Part shown: positions 1-11,233 of the stretch, piece by piece | Numbering within the stretch: position 1 is the first letter of the stretch | Layout: every line of letters starts with the position of its first letter | Assembly: GCF_030010555.1 (NCBI RefSeq) | Contig: NZ_JASCQP010000030.1 | Span: 1 to 64,000 of the forward strand | DNA length: 64,000 bases | Direction of reading: 5' to 3' | DNA from: Halomonas rhizosphaerae | Lineage (GTDB): Bacteria > Pseudomonadota > Gammaproteobacteria > Pseudomonadales > Halomonadaceae | Translations under genes and position numbers: made by a program | The notes under the pieces: generated by a model | The model's input: only the letters and a program-made list of their open reading frames with translations | Database searches by the model: none | Told to the model about the DNA's origin: nothing

Positions 1-42
1 GTCCGGCATCGACGACAGTCAACAAGCGCAAAGGTGATCGAC

Positions 43-1014
43 ATGACGCAACCCCTTGCCCTCATCTTTCCCGGGCAGGGCTCCCAGCAGATCGGTATGC
101 TGCGCGAGCTGGCAGAGCGTTACAGCGTGGTGCGCACGACCTTCGAGGAAGCGGCCGATGCCCTGGGCTACGACCTCTGGCAGGTGGTGCAGGAGGGGCC
201 GGCCGAGGCGCTCAATGCCACCGCCTGCACCCAGCCGGCGCTGCTCACCGCCAGCGTGGCGGTCTGGCGCGTCTGGCAGGAGCTCGAGGGGCCGCGCCCC
301 GGGGCCATGGCCGGCCACAGCCTGGGCGAGTACAGCGCCCTGGTCTGTGCCGGGGCGCTGCCCTTCGCCCAGGGCGTGCGCCTGGTGAAGCTGCGCGGCG
401 AGGCGATGCAGGAGGCCGTGCCCGCCGGCGAGGGCGCCATGGCGGCGATTCTCGGCCTCGATGACGAGGCGGTGGAGCAGGCCTGTGTCCGGGCCGCCGA
501 CGGCGACGTGGTCGCTGCCGTCAACTACAATGCCCCGGGGCAGGTGGTGATCGCCGGCAGCAAGGCCGCCGTCGAGCGGGCCATCGCCGCCTGTCAGGAG
601 GCCGGCGCCAAGCGCGCGATGCCGTTGCCGGTCTCGGTGCCGTCGCATTGCGAGCTGATGCGCCCGGCCGCCGAGCGCCTGGCGGCCGCCATGGGGGAGA
701 TCGAGCTGCGCTCGCCGCGCTACACGGTGTTCCAGAACGTCGATGCCCAGGCCCATGCCGACGTGTCGACCCTGCGCACCCGGCTGATCGAGCAGCTCTA
801 CCAGCCGGTGCGCTGGACCTCCTGCATCGAGGCGATGACCGCCCGCGGTGCCGAGGTGTTCATCGAGTGCGGGCCGGGCAAGGTGCTCACCGGACTCAAC
901 AAGCGAATCGCCCGAGGCAGCAAGGGGCTGGCGGTCAACGACCCGGATAGCCTCTCTGCGGCCCTCGAGCTGGCCAGGGACGCCGTCGGCCAGTCGCCGT
1001 CGGCCAATGGCTGA
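43..1014 (+). CDS. fabD: Malonyl-CoA:ACP transacylase FabD
   Basis: Transfers malonyl from CoA to acyl carrier protein, supplying the extender unit for type II fatty-acid synthesis in the cytoplasm. The 323-residue protein opens with the family GQGSQ motif (residues 11-15), has the nucleophile in GHSLGEYSAL (Ser93), the carboxylate-binding Arg118 and the catalytic His202 in VPSHCELM; length is close to the usual ~310. ATG at 43 is preferred over an in-frame GTG at 34 because AAGGTG at 31-36 sits at proper ribosome-binding distance from it. First gene of fabD-fabG-acpP-fabF; fabG follows after 31 bp. Only 42 bp upstream are visible, so the promoter and any plsX/fabH neighbours lie outside the window. 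Confidence 0.97.
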   Translation: MTQPLALIFPGQGSQQIGMLRELAERYSVVRTTFEEAADALGYDLWQVVQEGPAEALNATACTQPALLTASVAVWRVWQELEGPRPGAMAGHSLGEYSALVCAGALPFAQGVRLVKLRGEAMQEAVPAGEGAMAAILGLDDEAVEQACVRAADGDVVAAVNYNAPGQVVIAGSKAAVERAIAACQEAGAKRAMPLPVSVPSHCELMRPAAERLAAAMGEIELRSPRYTVFQNVDAQAHADVSTLRTRLIEQLYQPVRWTSCIEAMTARGAEVFIECGPGKVLTGLNKRIARGSKGLAVNDPDSLSAALELARDAVGQSPSANG

Positions 1015-1045
1015 TTCATCTCCCGGACGTGGACGGATAGAGACC

Positions 1046-1789
1046 ATGACAACCGAGCGTAGAGTCGCCCTGATCACCGGGGCCAGTCGCGGCATCGGCC
1101 GCGCCATCGCCCATGAGCTGGGCCGTCAGGGGCGTATCGTGATCGGTACGGCCACCACCGATGCCGGTGCCGAGCGCATCGGTGCCGACCTCGCGGAAGC
1201 GGGGATCGAGGGGGGCGGTCGCCAGCTGGACGTCACCGACCCGGCCAGCGTCGATGCCCTGGTCAAGGCGGTCACCGAGGAGTTCGGTGCCCCCACGATC
1301 CTGGTCAACAATGCCGGCATCACGCGCGACAACCTGCTGATGCGCATGAAGGAAGACGAGTGGGACGCGGTGATCGACACCAATCTCAAGTCGGTCTATC
1401 GCGTCAGCAAGGCCTGCCTGCGCGGCATGACCCGTGCCCGTTTCGGCCGCATCGTCTCGATCAGTTCGGTGGTGGCCACCATGGGCAACCTCGGGCAGAC
1501 CAACTATGCCGCCGCCAAGGCGGGCATGGAGGGGTTCACCCGGGCCCTGGCCCGCGAGGTGGCCTCGCGGGCCATCACCGTCAATGCGGTGGCACCGGGC
1601 TTCATCGCCACCGACATGACCGAATCCCTGCCGGAGGAGCAGCACAAGACGCTGCTTGGCCAGATTCCGCTGGCGCGGCTCGGCGAGCCCGAGGAGATCG
1701 CCGCGGCAGTGGGCTTCCTGACCGGCGACACGGCGGGCTATATCACCGGCGAGACCCTGCATGTCAACGGCGGCATGAACATGCGTTGA
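1046..1789 (+). CDS. fabG: 3-oxoacyl-ACP reductase FabG
   Basis: NADPH-dependent reduction of 3-ketoacyl-ACP to 3-hydroxyacyl-ACP. It is a classical short-chain dehydrogenase of 247 residues: cofactor motif TGASRGIG (11-18), structural NNAG (88-91), catalytic Ser141, Tyr154 and Lys158 in the YAAAK motif, and the family C-terminus ending GGMNMR. The ATG at 1046 gives the canonical N-terminus; the open frame extends upstream into fabD but that part has no family similarity. It lies between fabD and acpP, as in E. coli and Pseudomonas, which separates it from the many other SDR enzymes of the same fold. Confidence 0.97.
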   Translation: MTTERRVALITGASRGIGRAIAHELGRQGRIVIGTATTDAGAERIGADLAEAGIEGGGRQLDVTDPASVDALVKAVTEEFGAPTILVNNAGITRDNLLMRMKEDEWDAVIDTNLKSVYRVSKACLRGMTRARFGRIVSISSVVATMGNLGQTNYAAAKAGMEGFTRALAREVASRAITVNAVAPGFIATDMTESLPEEQHKTLLGQIPLARLGEPEEIAAAVGFLTGDTAGYITGETLHVNGGMNMR

Positions 1790-1808
1790 AACCTCCGGGG
1801 GGTGGCGG

Positions 1809-1835
1809 TTGCGCCGACCCGGGGGCGTCTATAAA
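1809..1835 (+). promoter_or_regulatory. Candidate sigma-70 promoter for acpP
   Basis: TTGCGC at 1809-1814 and TATAAA at 1830-1835 are separated by 15 bp, in the 132-bp gap between fabG and acpP. An independent acpP promoter is expected because the carrier protein is needed in far greater amounts than its neighbours. The spacer is one or two bases short of the optimum, so this is an inference by eye. Confidence 0.35.
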
Positions 1836-1921
1836 CTACCCCGCAGCTTCCGGCTAGCGGATCTGGATCTTTAACGGCTGGTTTTCCGAACGGCCAATGT
1901 GAACGACTGGAGTACGTCATA

Positions 1922-2155
1922 ATGAGCACCATCGAAGAGCGCGTGAAGAAGGTTGTGGCCGAGCGTCTGAACGTCAAGGAAGAAGACATCCAGAACTCCT
2001 CTTCCTTCACCGAGGACCTCGGCGCCGATTCCCTGGATACCGTCGAGCTGGTGATGGCGCTCGAAGAGGAGTTCGACACCGAGATTCCCGACGAGGAAGC
2101 CGAGAAGATCACGACCGTTCAGGAAGCCATCGACTACGTCAACGCCCACCAGTAA
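1922..2155 (+). CDS. acpP: Acyl carrier protein
   Basis: Carries growing acyl chains on a 4'-phosphopantetheine arm attached to Ser37 of the [10 protein letters not shown] motif; the modifying enzyme AcpS is encoded in this same window at 38458. The 77-residue, very acidic, four-helix protein is nearly identical in pattern to E. coli AcpP. A TGGAG ribosome-binding site at 1908-1912 precedes the ATG. Codon choice is visibly biased (for example GAA/GAG mixtures and AAG), as expected for a highly expressed gene. A 13-bp perfect hairpin lies between it and fabF. Confidence 0.98.
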   Translation: MSTIEERVKKVVAERLNVKEEDIQNSSSFTEDLGADSLDTVELVMALEEEFDTEIPDEEAEKITTVQEAIDYVNAHQ

Positions 2156-2204
2156 GGTGGCGGTCGATACCGCTTGCTGAGGCGTCCGGGGCCAATGCCC
2201 CGTG

Positions 2205-2236
2205 GAGAGCCGTCCTGCCATGTCAGGACGGCTCTC
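2205..2236 (+). terminator. Perfect hairpin between acpP and fabF
   Basis: A 13-bp perfect stem (GAGAGCCGTCCTG at 2205-2217 with its complement at 2224-2236) encloses a 6-base loop. No T-run follows, so it may be a partial terminator, an RNA-processing or an mRNA-stabilising structure that uncouples the abundant acpP message from fabF. Confidence 0.5.
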
Positions 2237-2355
2237 GTGCTATGTGCGACGGGAACTTGCCGAGCCCGCACAGGTCGGGGAGACTCGGGTATAATGCGCG
2301 CAATGACGTCCCCGTCGCGGGGTCGTGTCACAAAAGGTTGTCTGGAGGAAAGCTG

Positions 2356-3594
2356 ATGACTCGTAGAAGGGTGGTGGTGACCGGGCTCGGTCTGGTCACG
2401 CCGGTGGGGAATACCGTGGAGGAGAGCTGGGCCAGCATCCTGGCCGGCAAGAGCGGTGTCGCGCCCATCGAACACTTCGATGTCAGCGCCTTCAACACGC
2501 GCTTCGGCGGGTCGGTGAAGGACTTCGACATCAGCCCGTACCTGAACCCCAAGGAGGCCCGCAAGATGGACCTCTTCATCCAGTACGGGATGGCCGCCGG
2601 TGCCCAGGCGATCCAGGATGCCGGGATCGAGTGTCACGAGGGCAATGCCGATCGTATCGGTGTGGCCATCGGCTCGGGGATCGGTGGCCTGCCGATGATC
2701 GAGCATAATCACAATGCCCTGCTCAAGGGCGGTGCGCGGCGGATCTCGCCCTTCTTCGTGCCGGGGTCGATCATCAACATGATCTCCGGCAACCTGGCAA
2801 TACAGCACGGGTTCCGGGGCCCCAACATCGCCATCACCACGGCCTGTACCACCGGGACCCACAATATCGGCTACAGCGCCCGTACCATCGCCTACGGCGA
2901 TGCCGACGTAATGGTCTGCGGGGGCGCCGAGATGGCGACTACGCCGCTGGGCCTGGGGGGCTTCTCGGCGGCCCGGGCGCTCTCCACCCGCAACGACGAC
3001 CCGGCCGCGGCGAGCCGGCCCTGGGACCGGGACCGTGACGGCTTCGTGCTCTCCGATGGCGCCGGCGTGGTGGTGCTCGAGGAGTACGAGCAGGCCAAGG
3101 CCCGCGGGGCCACCATTTATGCCGAGCTCACCGGTTTCGGCATGAGCGACGATGCCTACCACATGACCGCGCCGCCGGAGGATGGCCACGGTGCCGCCCG
3201 CTCCATGCGCAATGCCATCCGCGATGCCGGCATCGACCCTTCGGCCGTCGACTACATCAACGCCCACGGCACCTCGACCGCGCACGGTGATCTGGCCGAG
3301 AGCCGGGCCGTCGAGCAGGTGATGGGCGAGGCCGCGAGGTCGGTGGCCGTCAGTTCCACCAAGTCGATGATCGGCCACCTGCTGGGTGCCGCCGGTGCCG
3401 TCGAGGCGGTATTCAGCGTGCTGGCCATCCGTGACCAGGTGGCACCGCCGACCATCAACCTGGACAACCCCCAGGAAGGCTGCAACCTCGACTACGTGCC
3501 CCATACCGCCCGCGAGATGAAGATCGACGTCAGCCTCTCGAACTCCTTCGGCTTCGGCGGCACCAACGGCACCCTGGTCTTCGCCAGGGTGTGA
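2356..3594 (+). CDS. fabF: 3-oxoacyl-ACP synthase II FabF
   Basis: Condenses malonyl-ACP with acyl-ACP in the elongation cycle. The 412-residue protein carries the condensing-enzyme triad: Cys164 in [10 protein letters not shown], His304 in NAHGTST and His341 in [12 protein letters not shown], and ends with the family motif NSFGFGGTN. The start is fixed by GGAGG at 2343-2347 ahead of ATG 2356 and by the [11 protein letters not shown]-terminus; the open frame continues upstream through non-coding sequence. The downstream pabC begins on a GTG that overlaps the fabF stop (GTGA), so the two are translationally coupled. Confidence 0.98.
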   Translation: MTRRRVVVTGLGLVTPVGNTVEESWASILAGKSGVAPIEHFDVSAFNTRFGGSVKDFDISPYLNPKEARKMDLFIQYGMAAGAQAIQDAGIECHEGNADRIGVAIGSGIGGLPMIEHNHNALLKGGARRISPFFVPGSIINMISGNLAIQHGFRGPNIAITTACTTGTHNIGYSARTIAYGDADVMVCGGAEMATTPLGLGGFSAARALSTRNDDPAAASRPWDRDRDGFVLSDGAGVVVLEEYEQAKARGATIYAELTGFGMSDDAYHMTAPPEDGHGAARSMRNAIRDAGIDPSAVDYINAHGTSTAHGDLAESRAVEQVMGEAARSVAVSSTKSMIGHLLGAAGAVEAVFSVLAIRDQVAPPTINLDNPQEGCNLDYVPHTAREMKIDVSLSNSFGFGGTNGTLVFARV

Positions 3595-4433
3595 GGCCCG
3601 AGGAACCTCAGGTGGGACCGGGTGCCTCGCCGGAAGGCTGGCCGCTGGATGATCGCGGCGTCGCCTATGGGGATGGCCTCTTCGAGACCGTGCTGCTGCG
3701 TGACGGTGCCCCGCAGTTGTGGGCGTATCACCTGGCGCGCCTGGCGCGTGGCTGTCGAGTGCTGGGGATGCCGATGCCCACCCAGCACGACCTGGAGCGC
3801 CCGTTGGCCCAGGCCGGGGAGGGGCTTGCGGTCCTCAAGCTGATCCTGACCCGGGGCAGTGGAGGGCGCGGCTATGCCCCTCCGGCGGCGCCCGATCCCC
3901 GGCTGCGCTGGCAACTGTCGCCCTTCGTCCCCGATGCCGCTCGCTGGAAGGCGGGCGTGCGGGTCCGCCTCTGTCGCCTGCGGCTGGGACTCCAGCCGGC
4001 GCTCGCCGGGCTCAAGCACCTCAACCGCCTGGAGAACGTGCTCGCGCGGTCCGAGTGGTCGGGCGCCGACACCGCCGAGGGGCTGCTCTGCGACAGCGAG
4101 GACCGGCTGGTGGAGGCCACCTGCATGAACCTCTTCTGGCAGCGGGGGGGGCGGCTCGAGACGCCGCGCCTGGATCGCTGTGGCGTGGCCGGGACGCTGC
4201 GGGCTGTGCTGCTCGAGCGCCTGCCCATCGCGGAAGTGGATGCCGCCCCCGGGGTCCTGGCCAGTGCCGAGGCGGTCTGGCTCGGCAACTCGGTGCAGGG
4301 GCTCTGGCCGGTGACCCGGCTGGATGGGCCCGAGGGAGAGGCCCGCCAGCGCTGGACCATCGGCGCGGTGCACCGCCGCCTGCAGGCGGTGGCCCATGCG
4401 CCGCTCGGTCATCCGACGCGGCTTGACGACTGA
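3591..4433 (+). CDS. pabC: Aminodeoxychorismate lyase PabC
   Basis: PLP enzyme converting 4-amino-4-deoxychorismate to p-aminobenzoate and pyruvate, for folate synthesis. It is 280 residues, a fold-IV (branched-chain aminotransferase-like) enzyme: [11 protein letters not shown] near residues 26-36, the PLP lysine Lys142 in [13 protein letters not shown], then EATCMNLFW and a GV(A)GTLR phosphate-binding segment. Start is GTG in a 4-bp overlap with the fabF stop; no strong Shine-Dalgarno is visible, consistent with coupling. The order fabF-pabC-mltG-tmk-holB is the standard gammaproteobacterial cluster, supporting PabC rather than a D-amino-acid transaminase. Confidence 0.93.
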   Translation: MRPEEPQVGPGASPEGWPLDDRGVAYGDGLFETVLLRDGAPQLWAYHLARLARGCRVLGMPMPTQHDLERPLAQAGEGLAVLKLILTRGSGGRGYAPPAAPDPRLRWQLSPFVPDAARWKAGVRVRLCRLRLGLQPALAGLKHLNRLENVLARSEWSGADTAEGLLCDSEDRLVEATCMNLFWQRGGRLETPRLDRCGVAGTLRAVLLERLPIAEVDAAPGVLASAEAVWLGNSVQGLWPVTRLDGPEGEARQRWTIGAVHRRLQAVAHAPLGHPTRLDD

Positions 4434-4448
4434 ATGAGGACGACCCAG

Positions 4449-7133
<2,685 letters not shown>

Positions 7134-7162
7134 CCTGTTGTGCCCTTGACTGAGGAGGCTCC

Positions 7163-7498
7163 ATGGCCGCACAGAAAGCGCTCTCCCTGACGATCCAGGA
7201 CGTCCCGACCCTGCTCTCGGCCTACATGCCGGTGCTGGAACGAGGCGGCATCTTCGTGCCCACCCGCGAGCGCTACGAGCTGGGCCAGGAGGTCTTCCTG
7301 CTGCTCATGCTCCCCGGGGATGCCGAACGGGTCCCGGTCACCGGCCAGGTGGTCTGGGTCTCGCCCGAGGGGGTGGCCGGGCGCCGCGTCCCGGGCATCG
7401 GCATCCACTTCAGTGCCGAGGACCAGGCCGTGCGGGATCGCATCGAGACCCTGCTGGCCGGCCATCTCGACAAGGGTGCCCCGACCTATACGCTCTGA
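7163..7498 (+). CDS. pilZ: PilZ-domain protein (type IV pilus assembly PilZ)
   Basis: The 111-residue protein is a stand-alone PilZ domain. It lacks the RxxxR and D/NxSxxG cyclic-di-GMP motifs of typical receptors (it has GGIFVPT and GIGIHFS at the corresponding places), which is the pattern of the founding pilus-assembly PilZ that acts through PilB and FimX rather than by binding the dinucleotide. Position between holB and tatD is the same as in Pseudomonas aeruginosa. A strong GAGGAGG ribosome-binding site at about 7151-7157 precedes the ATG. No other pilus gene is in the window, so its pilus role is inferred from family and synteny. Confidence 0.9.
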   Translation: MAAQKALSLTIQDVPTLLSAYMPVLERGGIFVPTRERYELGQEVFLLLMLPGDAERVPVTGQVVWVSPEGVAGRRVPGIGIHFSAEDQAVRDRIETLLAGHLDKGAPTYTL

Positions 7499-7546
7499 GC
7501 GCGCCGAGTCTCTACTGCCCATCCATTCACATCGGTTGTTTTCCGA

Positions 7547-8392
7547 ATGTTTGTCGACTCCCACTGCCATCTCGACCGTCTCGACCCCGGGACCCACGGC
7601 GGCGATCTTGCCGCCGCCCTCGATGCCGCCCGCGCCCGGGACGTGCGCCAGTTCCTGGCCATCGCCGTGACTCTCGACGACCTGCCGGCCCTGGCCGAGC
7701 TCGCCCGGACCCATGATGACCTGGTGATCTCCGCCGGCATTCATCCGTTACACAGCGTCGCCGAGGAGCCGAGCGTCGTTGCCATCATGGAGGCGGCCGA
7801 ACGCGTCGGCGCCGTGGCCATCGGCGAGTGTGGCCTGGACTACCACTACCTCGACAAGTCGCCCGAGAGGGTGCCCTCCCGGGAGGTGCAGCGAGAGCGG
7901 TTCCGCCGCCAGCTGATGGCTGCCACCGAGCTGGAGCTACCGGTAATCATCCATACCCGGGACGCCCGCGACGATACCCTGGCCCTGATCCGCGAACATA
8001 CCGACCCGGCGGTCGGCGGCGTGTTGCACTGCTTCACCGAGGACCTGGACATGGCCCGAGAGGCGGTGCGACATGGCTTCTACATCTCGCTGTCCGGCAT
8101 CGTCACTTTCCGCAACGCCGAATCGCTTCGCGAGCTGGCACGACGGCTGCCGCTGGACCGGCTGCTGATCGAGACCGACAGCCCCTACCTGGCCCCGGTA
8201 CCGCATCGTGGCAAGCCCAACGAGCCGGCCTGGGTGGTCGAGGTCGCCGAGTGCATCGCCGGCGAGCGGGGCATCAGCGTCGCGGAGGTCGCCGCCCAGA
8301 CCACCGCCAACTTCTACCGGCTGTTCCGCGCCGCGGCGCCCGAGGCGCCGGCAGACGTGCGCGAGGCGCTGCGCTCCGCCGGGCTGGTCTAG
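7547..8392 (+). CDS. TatD-family metal-dependent hydrolase (YcfH-type)
   Basis: A 281-residue amidohydrolase-fold nuclease with metal ligands in the expected order: HCHLD at residues 6-10, GECGLDYH (Glu), IIHTRDA (His), LHCFTE (His) and ETDSPYL (Asp) near residue 205. TatD proteins are Mg-dependent 3'-5' DNA/RNA exonucleases or D-aminoacyl-tRNA/dipeptide-type hydrolases; the exact substrate cannot be told from sequence. Being directly after holB/pilZ it corresponds to E. coli YcfH rather than TatD itself. Start ATG 7547 has only a weak ribosome-binding site. Confidence 0.93.
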   Translation: MFVDSHCHLDRLDPGTHGGDLAAALDAARARDVRQFLAIAVTLDDLPALAELARTHDDLVISAGIHPLHSVAEEPSVVAIMEAAERVGAVAIGECGLDYHYLDKSPERVPSREVQRERFRRQLMAATELELPVIIHTRDARDDTLALIREHTDPAVGGVLHCFTEDLDMAREAVRHGFYISLSGIVTFRNAESLRELARRLPLDRLLIETDSPYLAPVPHRGKPNEPAWVVEVAECIAGERGISVAEVAAQTTANFYRLFRAAAPEAPADVREALRSAGLV

Positions 8393-8438
8393 GCTATCGT
8401 CATCACCCTGTCGTCCGTGGCCCGGGGGAGGGCGCATC

Positions 8439-9017
8439 ATGCAACTCGATCCGCTACTGGCCCAGATCGACCCCGAAGGCGAGATTCCGCCCGTGGATCG
8501 CTGGCATCCCGAACACCTCGGCGAGATGGACCTGACCATCGCCGCAGATGGGCGCTGGATCCATGAGGGCACGCCCATTGCCCGACCGCGGCTAGTGCGC
8601 CTGCTCTCGACCATCCTGCGCCGCGAACCCGATGGCGACTATGTGCTGGTGACGCCGGCCGAGCGGCAGCGTATCCGGGTCGAGGACCGCCCCTTCCTGG
8701 TGGTGGATGCCGAGCGAGACGGGGACGGCCGCTGGTGGCTGACCACCAACGTCGGCGACCGCCTGGCACTCGGCGAGTCCCACTGCCTGGTGCTCAGCGA
8801 GACGCCGGCCGGTGAGACGGTGCCGGAGGTCGCGGTGCGCTTCGGGCTCGCCGCGCGGCTGGGTCGCAACGTCTACTACCGTCTGGTGGAGCAGGCCGAG
8901 ACACGGGAGCTCGGCGGGGGCATCCTCGAGTTGGGCCTGACCAGCCAGGGCAGCTGGCAGCCCTTGGGGCGGCTGGATACCGGCGCGTCGAGTGATGGCG
9001 AGACACCATGTCGCTGA
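8439..9017 (+). CDS. DUF1285 family protein
   Basis: A 192-residue protein of the DUF1285 family, recognisable by the DRWHPEHLGEMDLTIAADGRWIHEGTPI segment after a short N-terminus and by the RPRLVRLLSTILRREPDGDYVLVTP stretch. No catalytic residues stand out, and the family has no established function. GGGGGAG at 8424-8430 precedes the ATG at 8439. Its 3' end overlaps the helicase start by 10 bp, indicating a shared message and coupled translation. Family assignment is from memory of the pattern. Confidence 0.85.
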   Translation: MQLDPLLAQIDPEGEIPPVDRWHPEHLGEMDLTIAADGRWIHEGTPIARPRLVRLLSTILRREPDGDYVLVTPAERQRIRVEDRPFLVVDAERDGDGRWWLTTNVGDRLALGESHCLVLSETPAGETVPEVAVRFGLAARLGRNVYYRLVEQAETRELGGGILELGLTSQGSWQPLGRLDTGASSDGETPCR

Positions 9018-11233
9018 TCCGCCAGCTGACCCCCGAGCAGCGCGCCGTGGTCGCCCATGAGCGGGGGCACGCCCGGGTCGCGGCGGTGGCCGGTGCAGGC
9101 AAGACCACGACCATGGTCGCCCGGGTACTGCACCTGCTCGCGCAGGGCGTGCCGCCGGCGCGGATCCTGGTGCTGATGTTCAACCGCTCGGCCCGGGAAG
9201 ACTTCCAGGCCCGCCTGGCCGCGATGGCGCCGGACGGCCGGCCGCTGCCCGACGTGCGCACCTTCCACTCTCTCGGCCACCGGCTGACCGCGAGCCTGAC
9301 ACGCTGGGGGGCGCTCGCGCCACGTCAGCTGCTCACTGCCGACTGGCAGCTCGAGCGGCTCCTGCGCCAGGCCACCCTGGCCGCGCTGGGCGAGGCGCCC
9401 GAGGCCCGCGAAACGGCCCTGGAGGCCGAACGTCTCGAGGCGCTGTCCCACTTCTGCGGGCTGGTGAAGGCCGAGATGGCCTCGCCTGCCGAGCTCCACC
9501 GCCAGCTCGACTTCGGCGAGGAGACCGGCCACTTCGTGGGCGCCTTCGAGCATGCCGAGCGGCTGCTGGCCGACCAGGGGCTGATGACCTTCGCCGACCT
9601 GCTCTACCGTCCGCTGCTGGCGCTGGAGGCGGATGCCGGTCTGCGCGGCCGTGTCCAGGGCTTTCTCGACCACGTGGTCATCGACGAGTACCAGGACATC
9701 AACACTGCCCAGCAGCGGCTGCTGGCGCTGCTCGCCGGCCGTGATGCCGAGGTCATGGCGGTAGGCGATGCCAACCAGTGCATCTACGAGTGGCGGGGCG
9801 CCCACCCCGACACCATGCTGGAGAACTTCACCGCCACCTTCGGGGCGGCCCGCGACTACCCGCTCTCGACCACCTTCCGCCATGGCCATGCGCTGGCCCT
9901 CGCTGCCAATCACGCCATCGCCGCCAACCGGCGGCGTCCCGACCAGCTCTGCCTGGCCGCGCCGGGCAATCCCGCCACCGGCCTGGCCGTGGGGCAGGGC
10001 AGCCAGGGGCTGCTGGCCGAGCTCGAGGGCTGGCGTCGCGAGGGCCGCGGGCTGGACGAGGCCTGCCTGCTGGTGCGCAGCTGGGCGCTGTCGGTGCCGC
10101 TGCAGCTGGCGCTGCTTCGCGAGGGCATCCCCTTTCGCCTGGCCCGGGAGGATCGCTTCGTCTTCCGCCTGCCGCTGGTCGAGGCCCTCGCCGGCTATCT
10201 GCGTCTTGCCATCGAGCCCCGCCGGCTCCAGGATCCGGGGCACCTGGCGATGCTGCTGGCCCAGCCCACCCCCTTCGTGGCCCGGGAGCGGATCCTTGCC
10301 CTGGCGAGCCGCTTGGCCGAGACCCAGCGCTGGCCGGAGCGTCACGATCCGCTGCTCGATGGGCTCAGGCCCCACCAGCGACGCACCCTCAAGAAGCGTT
10401 GGGCATTGCTCTGCGATCTGCCCCGTCGATCGGCCTGGCCGCCGGCGCGTCTGCTCGAGCACGTGGTGTCCGAGGTCGACGCCGAGAAGGTGCTCAAGCG
10501 CGCCGCCGCCCGACGCGACAAGGGCGAGGAGGACGTGCGCCTGCTCGACGTGCTGGTCGAGCAGGCCGGCGAACTGGGCAACGACACCGAGGCCTTCATC
10601 GAGCTACTCTCCCGGCCGGTGGAGAACCGCGACGACGGGGTGCTGATCAGCACGGTGCATGGCGCCAAGGGCCTGGAGTGGCCGCTGGTGCTGGTGGCGG
10701 GGGTCAACGAGGAGGACTTTCCCCACTACACCCGCGACAACCCCCTGACGCCGGGGCGCCTGGAGGAGGAGCGGCGGCTCTTCTACGTGGCCATCACCCG
10801 GGCGCGGGAACGCCTGGTGCTGCTCCATGACGGCGGTGACCACCGCCCCAGCCGCTTCATCGCCGAGTCCGCCTGGGAGGATGGCCAGCGCGTCGCCCGC
10901 CGGCTCGACGGCACCCAGGCGGGGGAGGCCCAGGGCCCGCTGCCGGTGTCCGATCCCGACCTGGTGGGGCGCTACCTGGCCTCGCTGGGCCACTCGCTGC
11001 CGCTGGTGGCGGCGCGTCCGGCCGCGAAGGCGGAGGCGCCGTCAGCCCGTTTCCATGTCGGACAGGCCCTGCGCCATGCGGTGTTCGGCGAGGGCCGGAT
11101 CAGCGTGGTGGAGGGTGACCCGGACAACCCGGTGATCGAGGTACGCTTCCACAACGCCGGCCGGCGCCGCCTGATCGCCCGCCGGGCGCCCATCGAACTG
11201 CTGGAGGGAGTCAACGCATGTCCACCCCCCTGA
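9008..11233 (+). CDS. UvrD/Rep-family superfamily 1A DNA helicase
   Basis: A 741-residue 3'-5' helicase with all SF1A motifs: Q-motif LTPEQRAVV, motif I AVAGAGKTTTM (about 26-36), Ia FNRSAREDF, II VVIDEYQD, III GDANQCIYEWRGA, IV TTFRHGHALA, V STVHGAKGLEWPLV, VI VAITRARERL. The last ~50 residues (from GQALRHAVFGEGRISVVEG) form the Tudor-like tail typical of UvrD/PcrA that contacts RNA polymerase. It is longer and more divergent than UvrD itself, so it is probably a paralogue, and the product name stays general. It is coupled to DUF1285 upstream (10-bp overlap) and to the sulfurtransferase downstream (16-bp overlap). Confidence 0.92.
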   Translation: MSLIRQLTPEQRAVVAHERGHARVAAVAGAGKTTTMVARVLHLLAQGVPPARILVLMFNRSAREDFQARLAAMAPDGRPLPDVRTFHSLGHRLTASLTRWGALAPRQLLTADWQLERLLRQATLAALGEAPEARETALEAERLEALSHFCGLVKAEMASPAELHRQLDFGEETGHFVGAFEHAERLLADQGLMTFADLLYRPLLALEADAGLRGRVQGFLDHVVIDEYQDINTAQQRLLALLAGRDAEVMAVGDANQCIYEWRGAHPDTMLENFTATFGAARDYPLSTTFRHGHALALAANHAIAANRRRPDQLCLAAPGNPATGLAVGQGSQGLLAELEGWRREGRGLDEACLLVRSWALSVPLQLALLREGIPFRLAREDRFVFRLPLVEALAGYLRLAIEPRRLQDPGHLAMLLAQPTPFVARERILALASRLAETQRWPERHDPLLDGLRPHQRRTLKKRWALLCDLPRRSAWPPARLLEHVVSEVDAEKVLKRAAARRDKGEEDVRLLDVLVEQAGELGNDTEAFIELLSRPVENRDDGVLISTVHGAKGLEWPLVLVAGVNEEDFPHYTRDNPLTPGRLEEERRLFYVAITRARERLVLLHDGGDHRPSRFIAESAWEDGQRVARRLDGTQAGEAQGPLPVSDPDLVGRYLASLGHSLPLVAARPAAKAEAPSARFHVGQALRHAVFGEGRISVVEGDPDNPVIEVRFHNAGRRRLIARRAPIELLEGVNACPPP

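Noticed and set aside
9757..9764. GGCGGTAG, the core of an ops element recognised by RfaH
   Set aside because: It lies inside the UvrD-like helicase coding sequence (motif III, VMAVGDANQ) and not in the leader of a surface-polysaccharide operon; it is explained by the codons.
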